A stretch of 64,000 nucleotides of DNA from Mycobacterium botniense (lineage in GTDB: Bacteria > Actinomycetota > Actinomycetes > Mycobacteriales > Mycobacteriaceae). Below are positions 1-10,783 of the stretch, one piece after another. The notes under the pieces are model-generated. The model ran no database searches, was not told where the DNA came from, and saw only the letters and a list, made by a program, of their open reading frames with translations. A program made the position numbers and the translations under genes. The DNA lies in contig NZ_BLKW01000004.1 of the NCBI RefSeq assembly GCF_010723305.1, forward strand, positions 1 through 64,000, read 5' to 3'. Position 1 is the first letter of the stretch. Every line of letters begins with the position of its first letter.

Positions 1-1420
1 TTTTGTCGTGCGCGACGTCGATGCGCCCGACCAGCGGCCGGCTCCCCTTCGAAATCGATCACCACGGGAACGACCGTTGTCTGACAAGTGATCGCAAGCT
101 CGGCCAGCGGGTCTTGTCCTTTGAGCGTCAATGTGCCGTCGGGCAGTTTCAGACGCGGGAAGGTGCAGGTGACTTCGATGTAGTCGCCGCACTGGTATTC
201 GGTGCGGTAATAGTTGTCGAACAGCCGCACATCCATGTTGATCGGCACGGATTCGTGCGGCCGGGCCAATTGCAGCGCACTCGACATCGCCGCGACGGGA
301 TCGGGCCCGGTCAGCGTAACCTGTTGCTGGTCAAGGCTGCTCATTCCGGCCACACCCTCATCGGTGTGATAGAGGCGACCATTTTCGATGCCGGGTTGCC
401 GCCGGTGATCGAGCACGCGATAGCCGCTGGCTGCGCGTATTGTGGCTGCGCCACACCGGGAATCGGGTTGGTGTAGTTGCCGGTGATCAGCGACGCCAGC
501 GGGCGGTCTGCGGCAGCGCCCCAACGCCGACTCGAACTGCTGCAGCAGCGGCGGCACGTTGTTGCCGCTGACAAAGTTGATGAGCGTGTCGAGCAGCGAC
601 GGCGACGCCGACTGCGGCGCCTGCGACCGTGGCGGGGTGAGGTCGACGACGCGCGGCAGCCGGGATAAAGTGTTGATCAGCGCAATGTCACCGGCGTTCA
701 GTGGTCCGAACGTGATCATCGTTGTCGAGCCGGGGCCGTTGGCGAAACTGAACGTGGCCCCGTCTTCGGTTCCCGCGTAGCACAGGATGGCGGGCCAGCC
801 GTCCTGGTCACCGATGTTGCCCAACTGCAACCAGCCGGAGCCCGAGCCGGTCCACCCCGACGTGTCACGCGGAAGGTGTCTGTCCACGGCACACCGAGCC
901 AGAACGCGAGATCGTTGCGGATCTTCTGCGTGAACTCCTGATGCAGCACGAGCCGCGGCAGCTGCGATCTGATCCGCCCACGGCTCGCCCCAGCCGGGAA
1001 CCACCAATAGCCGCGGTCAACCGTCCAATATTCCAGCGAGCCTTGCAGATTCGGGTTCCACGCACCGATCCACTCCGACACCAGGCGCGACATGCCTTGC
1101 GGGGTGGTGGCATGCGCCTGCAAACGCATCGTCAAGTTGCAGGTGTCATACATGGTGTAGGTCCAGGTGACGCCGGGCTGCCGCGCTCCTTTGAGGTCGA
1201 TGTGCTTGAAACCTGGTGTGACACCGGATAATCCGTCCACCAAGAGGATGCCGTCTTGGATTCCGGGCCACGGCGCCTCCGGCCCGCACAGCGTGAACTT
1301 CGAGTTTCCGTCGGGGCTGGTGAACTTGATAGTGGGCATTGCGCCGTCCAGCAGATCGGCTGCGCCCTGGGGCAGAATCGTGGCGTCGTTGGTGGCGTAA
1401 ATCAGAGGGTAGGTCGTCAT
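1..1420 (-). pseudogene. Minor tail protein, frameshifted and partial
   Basis: The ATG at 1420 overlaps the tape measure stop (ATGA). The first 185 or so residues read cleanly (MTTYPLIYATNDATILP at the start, then segments such as GVTPGFKHIDLKG and NPNLQGSLEYWTVDRGYWWF) and resemble distal-tail or baseplate proteins of actinobacterial siphoviruses. The frame is lost near 865 (after PWTDTF). It resumes in other frames, for example GWLQLGNIGDQDGWPAILCY, then ASLITGNYTNPIPG, then MSSLDQQQVTLTGPDP below about 345. At least three single-base shifts are needed to read through. The gene continues beyond the left edge of the window. Family assignment is by position and general resemblance only. Confidence 0.7.
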
Positions 1421-2162
1421 CGCGGCAATCCGTACGGCCTTGGGAATTGGCGTCCGGCAGTGTTGGACTGCGCGGTTTGCTCGGTCATTAACCGTTGACG
1501 GAACTCGTCGGGGTTGTTGGCTTGCACGACGATCGGCGCGTTGAACTGCGAGCCGATCCGGTCCCCGTTGTGCACGTCGCCGCCGCTGGCCGGGGTGAGC
1601 GGCTGCTGGGTCTGTCCCGCGGTGTTCGGCGTTGATGGGCGCACACCCGCGATACCTGTCAACAGGCGGCCAGGCAGTGTTTTGCCCCACTGCGACAGCG
1701 GGCTATCGGACGGGATCAAGGTGCTGAGAACGCCTTCGGCGGCGATGCCGCCCAGCTGCCCGGTATCCGGCGGTGCGGTTCAAATCCTGGAACACCACCT
1801 GCATCGCTCCCCGGCCGCTCCCCCGGCTCCTCCGAATGTGCCCATGTCTGCGCCCATCGACGCCGCCGACGCCGCTGCTGATTCGGCGGCGCCGATCAGG
1901 CCGCCCGCCGAGCCCCGGTGATGGTGGCAGCCCTTCGTCGGGCAACCGCTGCGGGCGCCGGGCTTAGCCACACCTTCCGGGGTGTGCGCTGAGCGGTCCT
2001 CGGCCGACACTTCGCTGGCCTGGGTGCCTTTGTTGCCCGGCCCGGCGATTTCGGCGCGCCGACCGGCAAATGAGGCTGCCCGCCTGACTTCTGTTGCGGC
2101 GCGGCCGGTGGTTTCGGCGTCGGCGGCGGCTGCGTCGGGTCACCGCCGCCGACCAAATAGAC

Positions 2163-2261
2163 CGCACCACCGTGATTGCGATGCAGGGCATTACGGAACG
2201 CATAGACCGCGTCCTGGCCGCCCATCGCGCGCACGTCGTCGGCGGTGAGCACGTGTTCGCC
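2163..2261 (-). repeat. Tape measure motif repeat, copy 2
   Basis: Encodes GEHVLTADDVRAMGGQDAVY followed by AFRNALHRNHGGA. It matches the copy at 3825-3923 at most positions over 33 codons with no gap. The copies are protein repeats inside one gene, separated by about 1.6 kb. Similar repeats are known in mycobacteriophage tape measure proteins. Confidence 0.75.
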
Positions 2262-3824
2262 CGGCGACAGCCACGCTGGGATGATGTCGGTGCCGGCCGG
2301 GCCGCCGGCAGCGAAGCGCGGCGCATCCATCGGCGCGAGATTCACCGCCCGGATGGGGCCCCATCGGGTGCGGTGGCATCGGTATCGGCGCGTGTGCCGT
2401 GGGCGGGCCGCCAACGTTTGACAGATCGAGCTGTTGCCGATTCGGCGGGGCTGTCGCTGGGCCGCCGAGCATTCCCGGCAGACTCAAGCGTGGCCCAGAC
2501 GCCCGGCCGGTAATAACTCCGAGATATGTCTCGATTGCCGGAGGTACCGGCTGCTGAGGCGCCGGGATCCCGGCGGCCATCAACCACGCCGGGCAGCGTT
2601 GGGAACGGCCCGAGCTGAGGCAGGGGACCGTGGGTCAGCGCCGGCTGCGGGGGCTGGAACATCGCCGGCGCCGGTGACGCTGGCCCCGGCGGTGCTGGCG
2701 TCGGTGGTGCTGGCGTCGGCGGTGCGGAAGATGCTTCGGGCGCAGCCGACGCGGCGCCTGTGCCGGTCGGCGAACCATCGGCCGGTGGGGCCGTATCGCC
2801 GCCGGCTCGCCATCCGGCCGTGGCGGCGCTGCTAGGCGGCAGCGGTGTGCCGTAGTCGCCGAGGTCTGCGTAACCGCCGGGAGCGCCGAAGTCAATCCAG
2901 CGTCCAAGCCGTAGTCGGCGCCCACTGCGCTGGAGCGGATGGCGTTGCCCAGCATGGCGCCCTCTATCGGGCCGATCGCCAGGTCGGCGAGGAAGGTGAC
3001 AAGCCACTCCCCTAAGCCTTTGACCCCGCCGGAGAGGCCGAAGCCTTCCGCGAGCGGTGCGCCGAACCGCAACCCGCCGAAACTGTTCGCGCCACCGCGC
3101 AGCGGTGGCGCGCCCGCTCGGCGTCTTCGAGCTTGCGCTGCGCCAGATCGCGCTCGGTGCAGGTGCTCGATCTCGTGGTCGAGCCGATCCCGCTCGGACT
3201 GCTTGGCGGTTGCTTTGAGTTCGTTGCGGCGTTCTTCGGCGTCGTGAATCTCGTTGTCGAGATGTCGCAGCCGTTCCCGCGCGGCCGCGACTTTCTCGTC
3301 GTCGCGCGTGTAGTAGCCCGGCTGGCCGCCGGGCCCGGTCCCGGGCGTTGCGCCGGCCGGGATGCCGGCCCGCCGATGCCGCCGCCGCCGAAACCTCCGG
3401 CGCCCCCGCCGAAGCCGCCGCCTGCGCTGTAGCCGGGTGGGCCTTGCAGGTCGCCGATCGGCAAAAACATGTGATGGTCGAACTGAGGGCTGTTCGCGCC
3501 CGCAGCGCCCGCTCCGACGAAGTTCCCGTGCGAGCCGCCGGCTTCGGCGTTCTCGCCGTCCGACAGCGTCATGGCGGCGTGCCCGGCGTTGCCGCCGCCG
3601 TGGTCGTACCAGCCGACGCTGATCGTGCCAGGGCCGCCGATGCCGGGCCGGAACCCCAGCGACGCCAGCCATTGGCCCATGTTGACGGTGGTGGGCAATC
3701 CGACGTTAGGGATGCCGAGCGCGCCGGCGATGACGCGGCCCACCATCCCCGAGCAGTCGTGGCGTGTGGCTTGACTGTAGGGCGTGCCGATCATCGAGTA
3801 AGCGGCCTGCACGTCGGGTCCGAT

Positions 3825-3923
3825 GGCTCCCCCGCCTTGACGGTGCAGCGCGCGCCGGAACGCGTACACCGCGCCGTGACCGCCCATCGCGTCCACGTCG
3901 TCAGCGGTGAGGACGTGCTCGCC
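3825..3923 (-). repeat. Tape measure motif repeat, copy 1
   Basis: Encodes GEHVLTADDVDAMGGHGAVY followed by AFRRALHRQGGGA. It precedes the NlpC/P60-like Cys/His segment. It pairs with the copy at 2163-2261. Confidence 0.75.
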
Positions 3924-6141
3924 GTCTGCGCCCCAAAACAGCGCCGAGTCTTTGCCTTTCGGCCCAGGAGCGCGCAGCGGGCCACCGCCGGAGTGGCCGG
4001 CGAGCTGATGGTAGAGCCCTACGCCCGCGCCGCCTATGCCGCCGATGGCGGTTCCCCAGGCCCGAACACCGATCCGAGGGCGGCACCGGTCGCGGCATCG
4101 GTGCCGACCACGGCCGCGCCGTGCCAGAACCCGCTGGGACCCGTCGCGTGTTGCAGCGCGTCACCGCCAAGCTGCGCGCCGAGAGCCAAGGCGCCCCCCT
4201 TGGCGAGACGTCCCAAAGCGCCGCTGAGGCGCCCCGTCGAGGCGGTGGCCGCGTCCTCCTCGGCGACGATCGTGCCGAGCCCGCTGGCGATTGGCGCGAG
4301 AACGGTTTCGGCGATCTTGGCGGCCTTGAATATCGCCCACGCGCCGCCCAGCGCGCCGAGCGCGTCGATGACGCCATGCATGATGCCTGGATGCTGCGCT
4401 AGGGCGTTAGCTACGTCCTTGACGACGTTCAGGGCGGTCGTCGCGGCGGGCAGGAAGTCGTTACCGATCGCAATCGCGGCCGCCCCGAACGCGGCCTTCG
4501 CGTCACGCATTTTCGCGTTGAGAGTTCCCTGGGATTCGTGGAATCCTTGACCGTTCCGTCCGCCTCCTGGGTGCTCTCGGCGATCCCTTTGATCCTGCCG
4601 TTGACCTCGTCGGTGTGCTCTCCGGTGATTTGCAGCGCGACCGCGGCGGCGGACATTGTTCCGGTCACTTCGTTGAGTGCCTGGTTCAGCGTCTCCAGGG
4701 TCTGCCGGCCGCCGGTTAGCCGCTTGCTGAAGCCTTCGACCTTGTCGTCGAGCGCCTGGTATTGCTTGAGCTGCGTCGCGTCCTGCTCGTTCGACTTACG
4801 AACAACCATCTGGTATTCGCGGTGCCCAATTGTGTGGTTGTGCAACGCCTCAGCGGCCTGCCTCGCGGCCGGCGACATCTTGGTCAGCATCTCGTTCATG
4901 TCGTTGACCGCTTGCGCGCTCTTGAGCACATCGCCGGTGTTGAGCAGCTTTGTCGACGGGTCTACCTTCTGTGCGAGCGTGTGTTGTAGAGTATGCATCG
5001 TGCCCGCCAGGCCGCGCCCGTTCGGGCCGCCGAGCTTCTGACACGTCGTCTGCGTCAATCCCCACACTGCATCGCCTGCCGCGCGGAGCGTCCGCCCCGG
5101 ACAGGGCGCGCATCGCGTTGTTCATTTGCTCGGCGCCCTGAGCCGCCGACGTACCAGACTGGGTGATCTGCGCCAGCGTCCCCCACACATCAGCCAATGA
5201 GAGGTGCAGTTGTGCGGCGGTCGGCTCAATCGTGTGTAGCGCGCCCGCGAATTCCTGCAAGGGAACCTTGGATTCGCCGACCGCGGTCACCAGCTGCGAC
5301 ATGACTTTCGCCGCCTGGTCGGCCGGGATGTGGAAGTCCTGAAGCGACGTCGTCAGCACGTTGACGACCTCGAGGCGGCGCCTGCTCCGCGTTGGCGCCC
5401 TGCGCCGCGGCCTGCAACACCTTGAACCCGTCGGCGGCCGGTATCCGGCCGGTGATGGTGTACATGCCCTCGGCCAGCTCACCGGTGTAGCCGACTTGGC
5501 CGGCCAGCTTCAGAATGCCGTCGGAGGCGGTTTTCAAGTCCTGTGCTGGAAGGCCGGCCGAGGCATGCAGTTTCATCATCGCCTGCTGGAAATCGCCGGC
5601 CTTCTTAGTGGTTTCGACGAACGCCACACCGAGGCCAGCTACGGAGGCGACACCGATCGCGTTGAACACCTGGCCGGCGCGGCTGGCCGAGGTCGCGCTC
5701 TTGTCCATCGCGCTGCCGAGCCGGCTGTGCGCGGCCTCGGCGGCGACCATCGCATCGACGTGATCACGTTGTGCTTTCGATGCGCGGGCATGCGAGTCGG
5801 CTAACGCCACGTTGGCTGCAGCGGCCTTGCTGCTGTCGGCGCCGTATTTCGCGGTGGTCTCGTTGAGCCGCTTTTGGGCCACCTCGACTTGGCCCATCGA
5901 CCGCATCATGCGCCGCGCGGCTTCTTCCTCGGCGGCTGCCGCAGCACATTCGTCTTGCAGTCCGCGCAACGGCGCGCGCGGCGCTGCCGTCGATCGCCGA
6001 CAACGCTCGTGTCAGCGCGCCGCCGAGGCCGCGTCCGATGTCGTCACCGGCGCGGCTGAAAATCGCTTTCGCTTCGCGGGCGGCCAGTTGGGCGGCCGCG
6101 ACATCGAGCCGTGACTTGACATCTAAATAGACCGGCACGGC

Positions 6142-6648
6142 TCACTCACCGCCTTTCATACCGTAGAGGCCGACGCTTATGTGGCTTTTAGCGCGCCGCA
6201 CTAACTCAGCGCGCTCTAACTCCTTGCGCTCAAGCAAGATCGCGTCCAATGGCTCCAACAGCGCCGCGATGTCTGGTTGCGGAGCGCCACGGTCCGCGCG
6301 TAAAGCCGCCAACTCACGGGTCATGCGCGCCAACAGTTTCCTGTCGTACGTCCAGTCGATGTAGGTGGCGATCACCTTCACGTCTTTGGGAGGAGCCCCG
6401 GCGGCCGGAATTCTTAGCAACTTGCCGGTGAGCTGCTTGTCCTCGCCGACATATTCAGCGACACGGAAGGTGCGCTCGGATGCTTCTTTAAATTTGGAGT
6501 TCTCTGGCAGCCCGTCGAGCAGCGCGAGCATTTCTCGGCTGCTCATCGTGCCCTGATGCCACTCCGCTATCCGCCTCCGGCAATGAATCTGTAGGTCGGC
6601 CTCAATCTGTGTCGGAAACAGCCTCCACAATTTGATCGCCTCGGTCAC
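6142..6648 (-). CDS. Tail assembly chaperone, downstream (gpT-like) part
   Basis: The reading frame begins at GTG 6648, which overlaps the stop of the upstream chaperone. It encodes VTEAIKLWRLFPTQIEADLQ through KSHISVGLYGMKGGE, 168 residues, ending four bases before the tape measure start. In siphoviruses the two tail chaperones are made as G and a G-T fusion by a -1 ribosomal slip at the end of G. Here the end of G reads CAA AAG TGA, and a -1 shift after AAG continues into this frame (ADQK-VTEAIK). Both the slip and simple restart at the overlapping GTG are possible. The frame is open and intact. Confidence 0.8.
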   Translation of the reverse strand: MTEAIKLWRLFPTQIEADLQIHCRRRIAEWHQGTMSSREMLALLDGLPENSKFKEASERTFRVAEYVGEDKQLTGKLLRIPAAGAPPKDVKVIATYIDWTYDRKLLARMTRELAALRADRGAPQPDIAALLEPLDAILLERKELERAELVRRAKSHISVGLYGMKGGE

Positions 6649-7078
6649 TTTTGGTCGGCTTTGCGCCGCTCCGCAAGCTCCCGGCCCATCTTCTGCCAGA
6701 TCAGGGTCACGTCGACAGCGCGACCGCCCGCCGCCCGGAAAGCCTCGTAACGGTCCCCGAAAATCGCCCGCGCTAACTGAATGTTGTAGTTTTCCACGAG
6801 CACACCGTTTTTGCGGTTCGGTTCCTTGAGTTCGCCGCGGCGGATAACTTTCCCGTTCTCGTCGATTTCGTCGTCCTCGCGGTCCCACGATTCCACTTCG
6901 AGCTGCAAAGCGTCGTAGCGACCAGCTGCTCGTCGTCGAGCAAAGAAGGGTTGGGTATCTCGAATACCTCGCCTTTGGGGGTGATGATGCGCTCGCTGGC
7001 GGTGAATCCCATGTATTCGGCGGCCTGTGCGCGCGCCGCCTCGAACGAATCGTGACTGTGGGAAACCTGCTCCTGCAT
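6645..7078 (-). pseudogene. Tail assembly chaperone, upstream (gpG-like) part, one frameshift
   Basis: ATG at 7078 has a good ribosome site (AGGAG eight to nine bases upstream). The first part reads MQEQVSHSHDSFEAARAQAA to NPSLLDDEQLV. The second part, in another frame, reads RYDALQLEVESWDREDDEID to RKADQK and stops at 6645. The length is two bases over a multiple of three, so one base appears lost near 6926. The product family (small acidic tail chaperone before the tape measure) is inferred from position and from the G/T overlap downstream. Confidence 0.75.
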
Positions 7079-7190
7079 AAATGTGTCTCCTGCCTGTTTG
7101 TCCTCTGCGCGGGTCTGCGTGGATCGCCGCGGCGGCCCGGCCACGGAGACAAACCGGCCGCCGCGGCGCGAATGTTCGTGTTGCGTTGTG

Positions 7191-8226
7191 TCAGGACGCG
7201 GTTGAGGTGAACGGAGCCGACTGCGGGCCGGTCACTGTGGCGTTGGCCCCTGTCGCGGTCACCTGAATCGCGTTATACGTGGTCGATGCGGTCAGGCCCG
7301 AAATCGTCAACGTCGTCAGGCCGCCCGACACCGACGGCGAACCGGACAGGGTTGCCGCCGACCACGCGCCGGTCGGTGTCTGCTGAATCTGCACCGAGTA
7401 CACCGGGGACGTGATGTCGATCGGTGTCGGGAACGTGATCGTCGCATTGAGGCCGGTCACCGGCGTGACCGTGGGAACCGCGGTCTCAAACTGCAGATTG
7501 CCCGCTCCCAGCCATGCCGTGCCGGCGCGGCACCCACATCGTCTGCTTGGTGAACGGGTCCGGCAGCACTTCGTAGGTGAGCTCCGAGGAATCCGGGTTC
7601 TTGCGGGCAAGCTCGTTCTTGCCCTTCTTGTCGGTGATGATGCGCGGGAACACGCGCGCCACCAGGTTCGCGTCGGTGTCAACACCGATCAGCACCAGCG
7701 TGCGCTCGCGTGGCACATCGGTGTTGCCGCGAGCCACACCGTAGCCAGGTGTGCCAAGCGCCGGGATCCCCGTCAGCGGGAGCTCGAACTTCAGGTAGTC
7801 GATCAGCGGGTTCGACTCGAGCGGAGTGAAGTTCACCTTGTCGTCGAGCTTGGTCAGCACGTTACGCACCGAGCGCACCAGCTGCGCTGATGGCGTCTGC
7901 TGCAGCGTTTGGTCCGGGGTCCAGTCGGTGGCGTCCTCTTTCAGCAGGCCGAGGTCGTAGAAGTTCACAGCACTGTTCGGTGACGTGACCAACAGGTCGC
8001 CACGGATCGACACGTTGTCGGCGGCGAACGGTGTGAACAGCTGCGCGGGTCCGCTGGCGGTTTGGACGGTGCCGAGCCCGACAGCCGGTGACGCCAGGTT
8101 GAACGTGCCGGTCGGATCGTAGTCGCGGATCAGCCCGTGGGTGATCTGCCAGTACCGAACATTCAGCGGGTTCAGGTTGTCTTCGAGGACTTCGGCCCAA
8201 GTGCCGCCGGTTGCGGGAAGTGTCAT
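7191..8226 (-). pseudogene. Major tail protein with C-terminal fibronectin-like domain, frameshifted
   Basis: ATG 8226 begins MTLPATGGTWAEVLEDNLNP. The N-terminal 240 residues resemble phage tail tube proteins (DWTPDQTLQQTPSAQLVRSV). Frame is lost at about 7527 (after MWVPR) and resumes as AGTAWLGAGNLQFETAVPTV. The C terminus (about 85 residues, GLTTLTISGLTASTTYNAIQ) is a fibronectin type III or Ig-like module, commonly displayed on tail tubes. The total length is one base over a multiple of three, so one base seems inserted. It lies between the tail terminator and the chaperones. Confidence 0.85.
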
Positions 8227-8296
8227 GATATTTCCTTTCGGGGCGCGATAGCGTCAAAGCCGAAAACAGCAAGACGCGCAGCGGGTTTTGCGCAAA

Positions 8297-8733
8297 CTAT
8301 GCGGAGAAGCGCAAAGGCAGAAAGTATCTCGCGTAGTACCGTTTGATGAACGGGTCTTCGTAGGGTTGGTAGACCGGCATCTGATGTGTTCGCGGCCCAA
8401 GACCGCTCACCGTCGCGGTTTCGCCGCTAGGAAGCCTAATAATGTCCCCCATTGTGAGGCTAATGATCTGGTGGTGGGCTTTCCACGCCCACTCGTCACA
8501 CTCGGCTATCGTGGCGGCCAGCGTATGCACGCTGATGATCGCGTTGCACCAGTACTTGTCGTCGTTGCCGGCGATGCCGTTGACGAGGTAGTACGGCAGC
8601 GCGACATCTGGCTCGCTGTCACCGGATCCGGCTCCCGGCTGGGGCGCTCACCGACACCTGCTGCGCCGAGCGGCAGCAACACGCCGATGCCGACCTGTGT
8701 CGGTGATGGCGTCGTGCCGTAGTTGAGGCTCAC
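8297..8733 (-). pseudogene. Tail terminator-like protein, frameshifted
   Basis: Starts at GTG 8733, overlapping the previous stop (GTGA): VSLNYGTTPSPTQVGIGVLL to AAGVGERP. A change of frame at the C4 run (G on the plus strand, 8641-8644) restores PGAGSGDSEPDVALPYYLVN and the rest to QPYEDPFIKRYYARYFLPLR. Adding one C would give an uninterrupted gene of about 145 residues. Position between the head-tail connectors and the tail tube gene suggests a tail terminator; that role is inferred from order only. Confidence 0.7.
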
Positions 8734-9269
8734 CGGCCGCGCCTGCCACGTGATCGTGCTGCTTTGAACGCGGCCGAGCGTGCGATGCGGGCCTGCCGCA
8801 CGTCGCGGGCAGCGGCCGCGATCTCATGCGCCGCGGCGCCTTCCGCGGACAGTTTCGCGAAACGCTCCAGCTCTGCGCGCAGATGCGCGTGCGCGTACGC
8901 GACACCCTCGTCGGCCATCGAGTCGCGGCCGGTCGACGAAAACGATGGGCCGCCTTCGGCGCCGAACATGGCGGCCGCTTTGGTGAACGGCGCGTACTCG
9001 GGCATGTGGCTGGTGCCGATCTCAATCCACACGGCTTTCTTGTCGCGGGAGATGACACGGCGGCCGCCGTCAGGCAGCGGCTCGACGTGCACAGCGTTGC
9101 GGGCATCTCCTATTTCGCCTTCTGCTGGCGCCGCCCGGTGCGGTGGCCGGTCACCGAAAACCGGGGTGAGCGCCTTCACCTGCTCGCACACCTCGCGCGC
9201 CAGCTCATCCACCGCGTCTTGCACTTCCGCGCTGGCCAGCCCGGCGGCGAACTCGTCTTCGACGCTCAC
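8730..9269 (-). CDS. HK97 gp10-like head-tail or tail completion protein
   Basis: GTG 9269 overlaps the stop of the upstream gene (GTGA). The 179-residue product starts VSVEDEFAAGLASAEVQDAV and contains AVWIEIGTSHMPEYAPFTKA, the pattern seen in gp10-type tail completion proteins, which join the head-tail connector to the tail. The C terminus is basic and Ala-rich (AAFKAARSRGRRGR). The frame is intact. Confidence 0.65.
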   Translation of the reverse strand: MSVEDEFAAGLASAEVQDAVDELAREVCEQVKALTPVFGDRPPHRAAPAEGEIGDARNAVHVEPLPDGGRRVISRDKKAVWIEIGTSHMPEYAPFTKAAAMFGAEGGPSFSSTGRDSMADEGVAYAHAHLRAELERFAKLSAEGAAAHEIAAAARDVRQARIARSAAFKAARSRGRRGR

Positions 9270-9676
9270 CCTGCCCTCCATTCGCAATTGACCAACACGT
9301 GATCGGGCAGGCCATCTATGTCGTAGTGGATTTGCGGCAGCCCGAGCACCTTGTAGTCGCGCTGGGCTTGCGGGTCCGCGCGTCGCGGCCTGATCCAACA
9401 CGAGTTAGTGATCGTCGCAGCGACTTGGTCGCCGTTGTCGTCCACACCGGGCACGCCGACACCAGCAACGTATGGCAGGAACGCCCACGCCTGCTCGGCG
9501 CTGGTGATGGTGTCCGTTTGTTTCTCGATCGCGGAAATGTGTGTGACCGGCTCAAATACGCACCCGTAGACCCATACCACCGACTCGGTTGTGATCGGCT
9601 GATTCATCGCGTCAACTCGACCGGTGGGCGCTTTCGTGACCACGCCCAGCGTGTCGGCGCCGGGATAGCTAGTCAT
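9266..9676 (-). CDS. Head-tail stopper-like protein
   Basis: A 136-residue product, MTSYPGADTLGVVTKAPTGR, rich in beta-strand residues with no membrane segment. It sits third in the connector block after the capsid, between the Gp6-like connector and the gp10-like protein, where phages keep the head closure or stopper protein. It overlaps both neighbours by a few bases. The function is inferred from position. Confidence 0.55.
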   Translation of the reverse strand: MTSYPGADTLGVVTKAPTGRVDAMNQPITTESVVWVYGCVFEPVTHISAIEKQTDTITSAEQAWAFLPYVAGVGVPGVDDNGDQVAATITNSCWIRPRRADPQAQRDYKVLGLPQIHYDIDGLPDHVLVNCEWRAG

Positions 9677-10136
9677 TGTCGTATTCCCACCAGTCCCAGC
9701 CGAGGTTACCGAACTGGTCCGACCATTGGGTCGGCCACCCTTGCTCTTGGTCCGCGGCGTAAAAATCGTTTGGGCGGCACGATGACATGGGCAGCGCCTC
9801 CAACGGGATCCCCAACAGCATCTTGTGGTTGTCGGTGAACTGGAGCGCTTTCATCGGGTCGGTGAAGCTGCCACCCTCAATGCGGTGCCCAACGGTGCGG
9901 GAAAACTGGCTGAGCTTGCTGTACCGCTGATAGCGCACGGCTGAGCTGACCACATCCCACACAACGAACTGCGCGGTCGGGTCGGTCGATGGCAACCCTG
10001 CGCCTTGCGGCCCGTTGGCGTATATCCACTGAGACGCCACCTGCAGCAGCAGGTGCACGATCGCCTGCTGCTGCGCGGTGAGCGGCGGCCCGTCCCACAA
10101 CGCCAGGAACTCCTGCAAGTTGAGAAACGGAATCAT
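9669..10136 (-). CDS. Head-tail connector (Gp6-like) protein
   Basis: A 155-residue product, MIPFLNLQEFLALWDGPPLT. A short helical N terminus with many Gln and Leu residues (LTAQQQAIVHLLLQVASQWI) is typical of Gp6-like adaptor proteins that bind the portal ring. The C terminus is acidic and Trp-rich (WDWWEYDND). It overlaps the next gene by 8 bases. The assignment rests on the position after the capsid and the helical pattern. Confidence 0.6.
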   Translation of the reverse strand: MIPFLNLQEFLALWDGPPLTAQQQAIVHLLLQVASQWIYANGPQGAGLPSTDPTAQFVVWDVVSSAVRYQRYSKLSQFSRTVGHRIEGGSFTDPMKALQFTDNHKMLLGIPLEALPMSSCRPNDFYAADQEQGWPTQWSDQFGNLGWDWWEYDND

Positions 10137-10142
10137 TCACAT

Positions 10143-10445
10143 TCACCAGCCCTCGATAAGCCGCAGCTCAAGCTGTGCGCCGGGGCCGTCCGCTATCGCG
10201 TACAACGGCAACTGCTGGCCGTTGCACGAGTCAATGAGGGGCAGCCGGCATATTTGGCCTGGCAGCAACCGGATACCGATCTGCTGGGGTTCTAGCGCGG
10301 CCGGGGCGCCAGCATTGACCACAACATTCGGCGCGGCGTTCCTATCCCCCAAACCGGCGCTGGAGTTGAGCACCAGCACCGCCGCAACGGGAGGCAACGC
10401 GATCTCGGTCACCGTCTCGCCGACGCTGATTGCCGGCGCGGTCAT
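10143..10445 (-). CDS. Small structural protein of unknown function
   Basis: A 100-residue protein (MTAPAISVGETVTEIALPPV), Ala, Pro and Val rich, probably all-beta. It lies between the capsid-proximal gene and the connector. Such small beta proteins in head operons can be minor capsid or fibre components; nothing in the sequence decides this. Confidence 0.6.
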   Translation of the reverse strand: MTAPAISVGETVTEIALPPVAAVLVLNSSAGLGDRNAAPNVVVNAGAPAALEPQQIGIRLLPGQICRLPLIDSCNGQQLPLYAIADGPGAQLELRLIEGW

Positions 10446-10457
10446 CCTGTCAGCCTG

Positions 10458-10781
10458 TCAGCCTAGAAGGTCGACGAGTTCTTGTTTGGACAGTGCTTCC
10501 AGTGCACGGCGGTCGTGGTTTTGGGCGACGCCATATTCAACCCACGTCTCCTTGGGGGCGACCCGCGGCGGTTTTTTCGGCTCATCCGGTTCGGGCTGCT
10601 CACTGCCGGGACTGGCGACGGTCGCGGGTGTGTCCACTTCCTCGACCAGCCCGTGGGCGAGGAAATGAGCACGCTGCTCATCATCAAGCCACGGCAGCCA
10701 GCCGCCGGCGTAAACGTGATGGTTGCGGCCTGTCTGATCTTTGGCCACAACCAGAGGAGCGATCACACGGTAGCCACTCAT
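10458..10781 (-). CDS. Head operon protein of unknown function
   Basis: A 107-residue product starting MSGYRVIAPLVVAKDQTGRN and starting three bases after the capsid stop. It has an N-terminal beta part (HHVYAGGWLPWLDDEQRAHF), a Pro/Glu linker, and a C-terminal helical tail (RRALEALSKQELVDLLG) resembling SAP-like or Rho N-terminal-like short helices. Genes of this kind follow capsid genes in many actinophages, but no function is known to me. Confidence 0.6.
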   Translation of the reverse strand: MSGYRVIAPLVVAKDQTGRNHHVYAGGWLPWLDDEQRAHFLAHGLVEEVDTPATVASPGSEQPEPDEPKKPPRVAPKETWVEYGVAQNHDRRALEALSKQELVDLLG

Positions 10782-10783
10782 TG

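Larger units (their letters stand above)
1417..6138 (-). pseudogene. Tape measure protein, broken by many frameshifts
   Basis: Start ATG at 6138 (MPVYLDVKSRLDVAAAQLAA) lies directly after the tail chaperones, the standard place for a tape measure gene. About 4.7 kb would encode some 1,570 residues. Coherent protein runs through pieces in all three frames, with junctions near 5975, 5390, 5085, 4535, 4045, 3345, 3160, 3115, 2900, 2570, 2350, 2030 and 1785-1745. Pieces include coiled-coil alpha segments, an Ala-rich membrane-like stretch (about 4150-4500), an NlpC/P60-like segment (RHDCSGMVG and NAGHAAMTL, about 3550-3770), two copies of a GEHVLTADD motif, a Pro-Ala linker (2600-2850) and an intact C terminus ending QFPRPYGLPR. 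No in-frame nonsense codon is needed to explain the breaks; all look like small indels. Confidence 0.85.

Noticed and set aside
3348..4550. A 400-codon open frame on the plus strand across the tape measure gene
   Set aside because: High GC opens long frames opposite coding DNA; its protein is low-complexity, and the minus-strand pieces match tape measure motifs.
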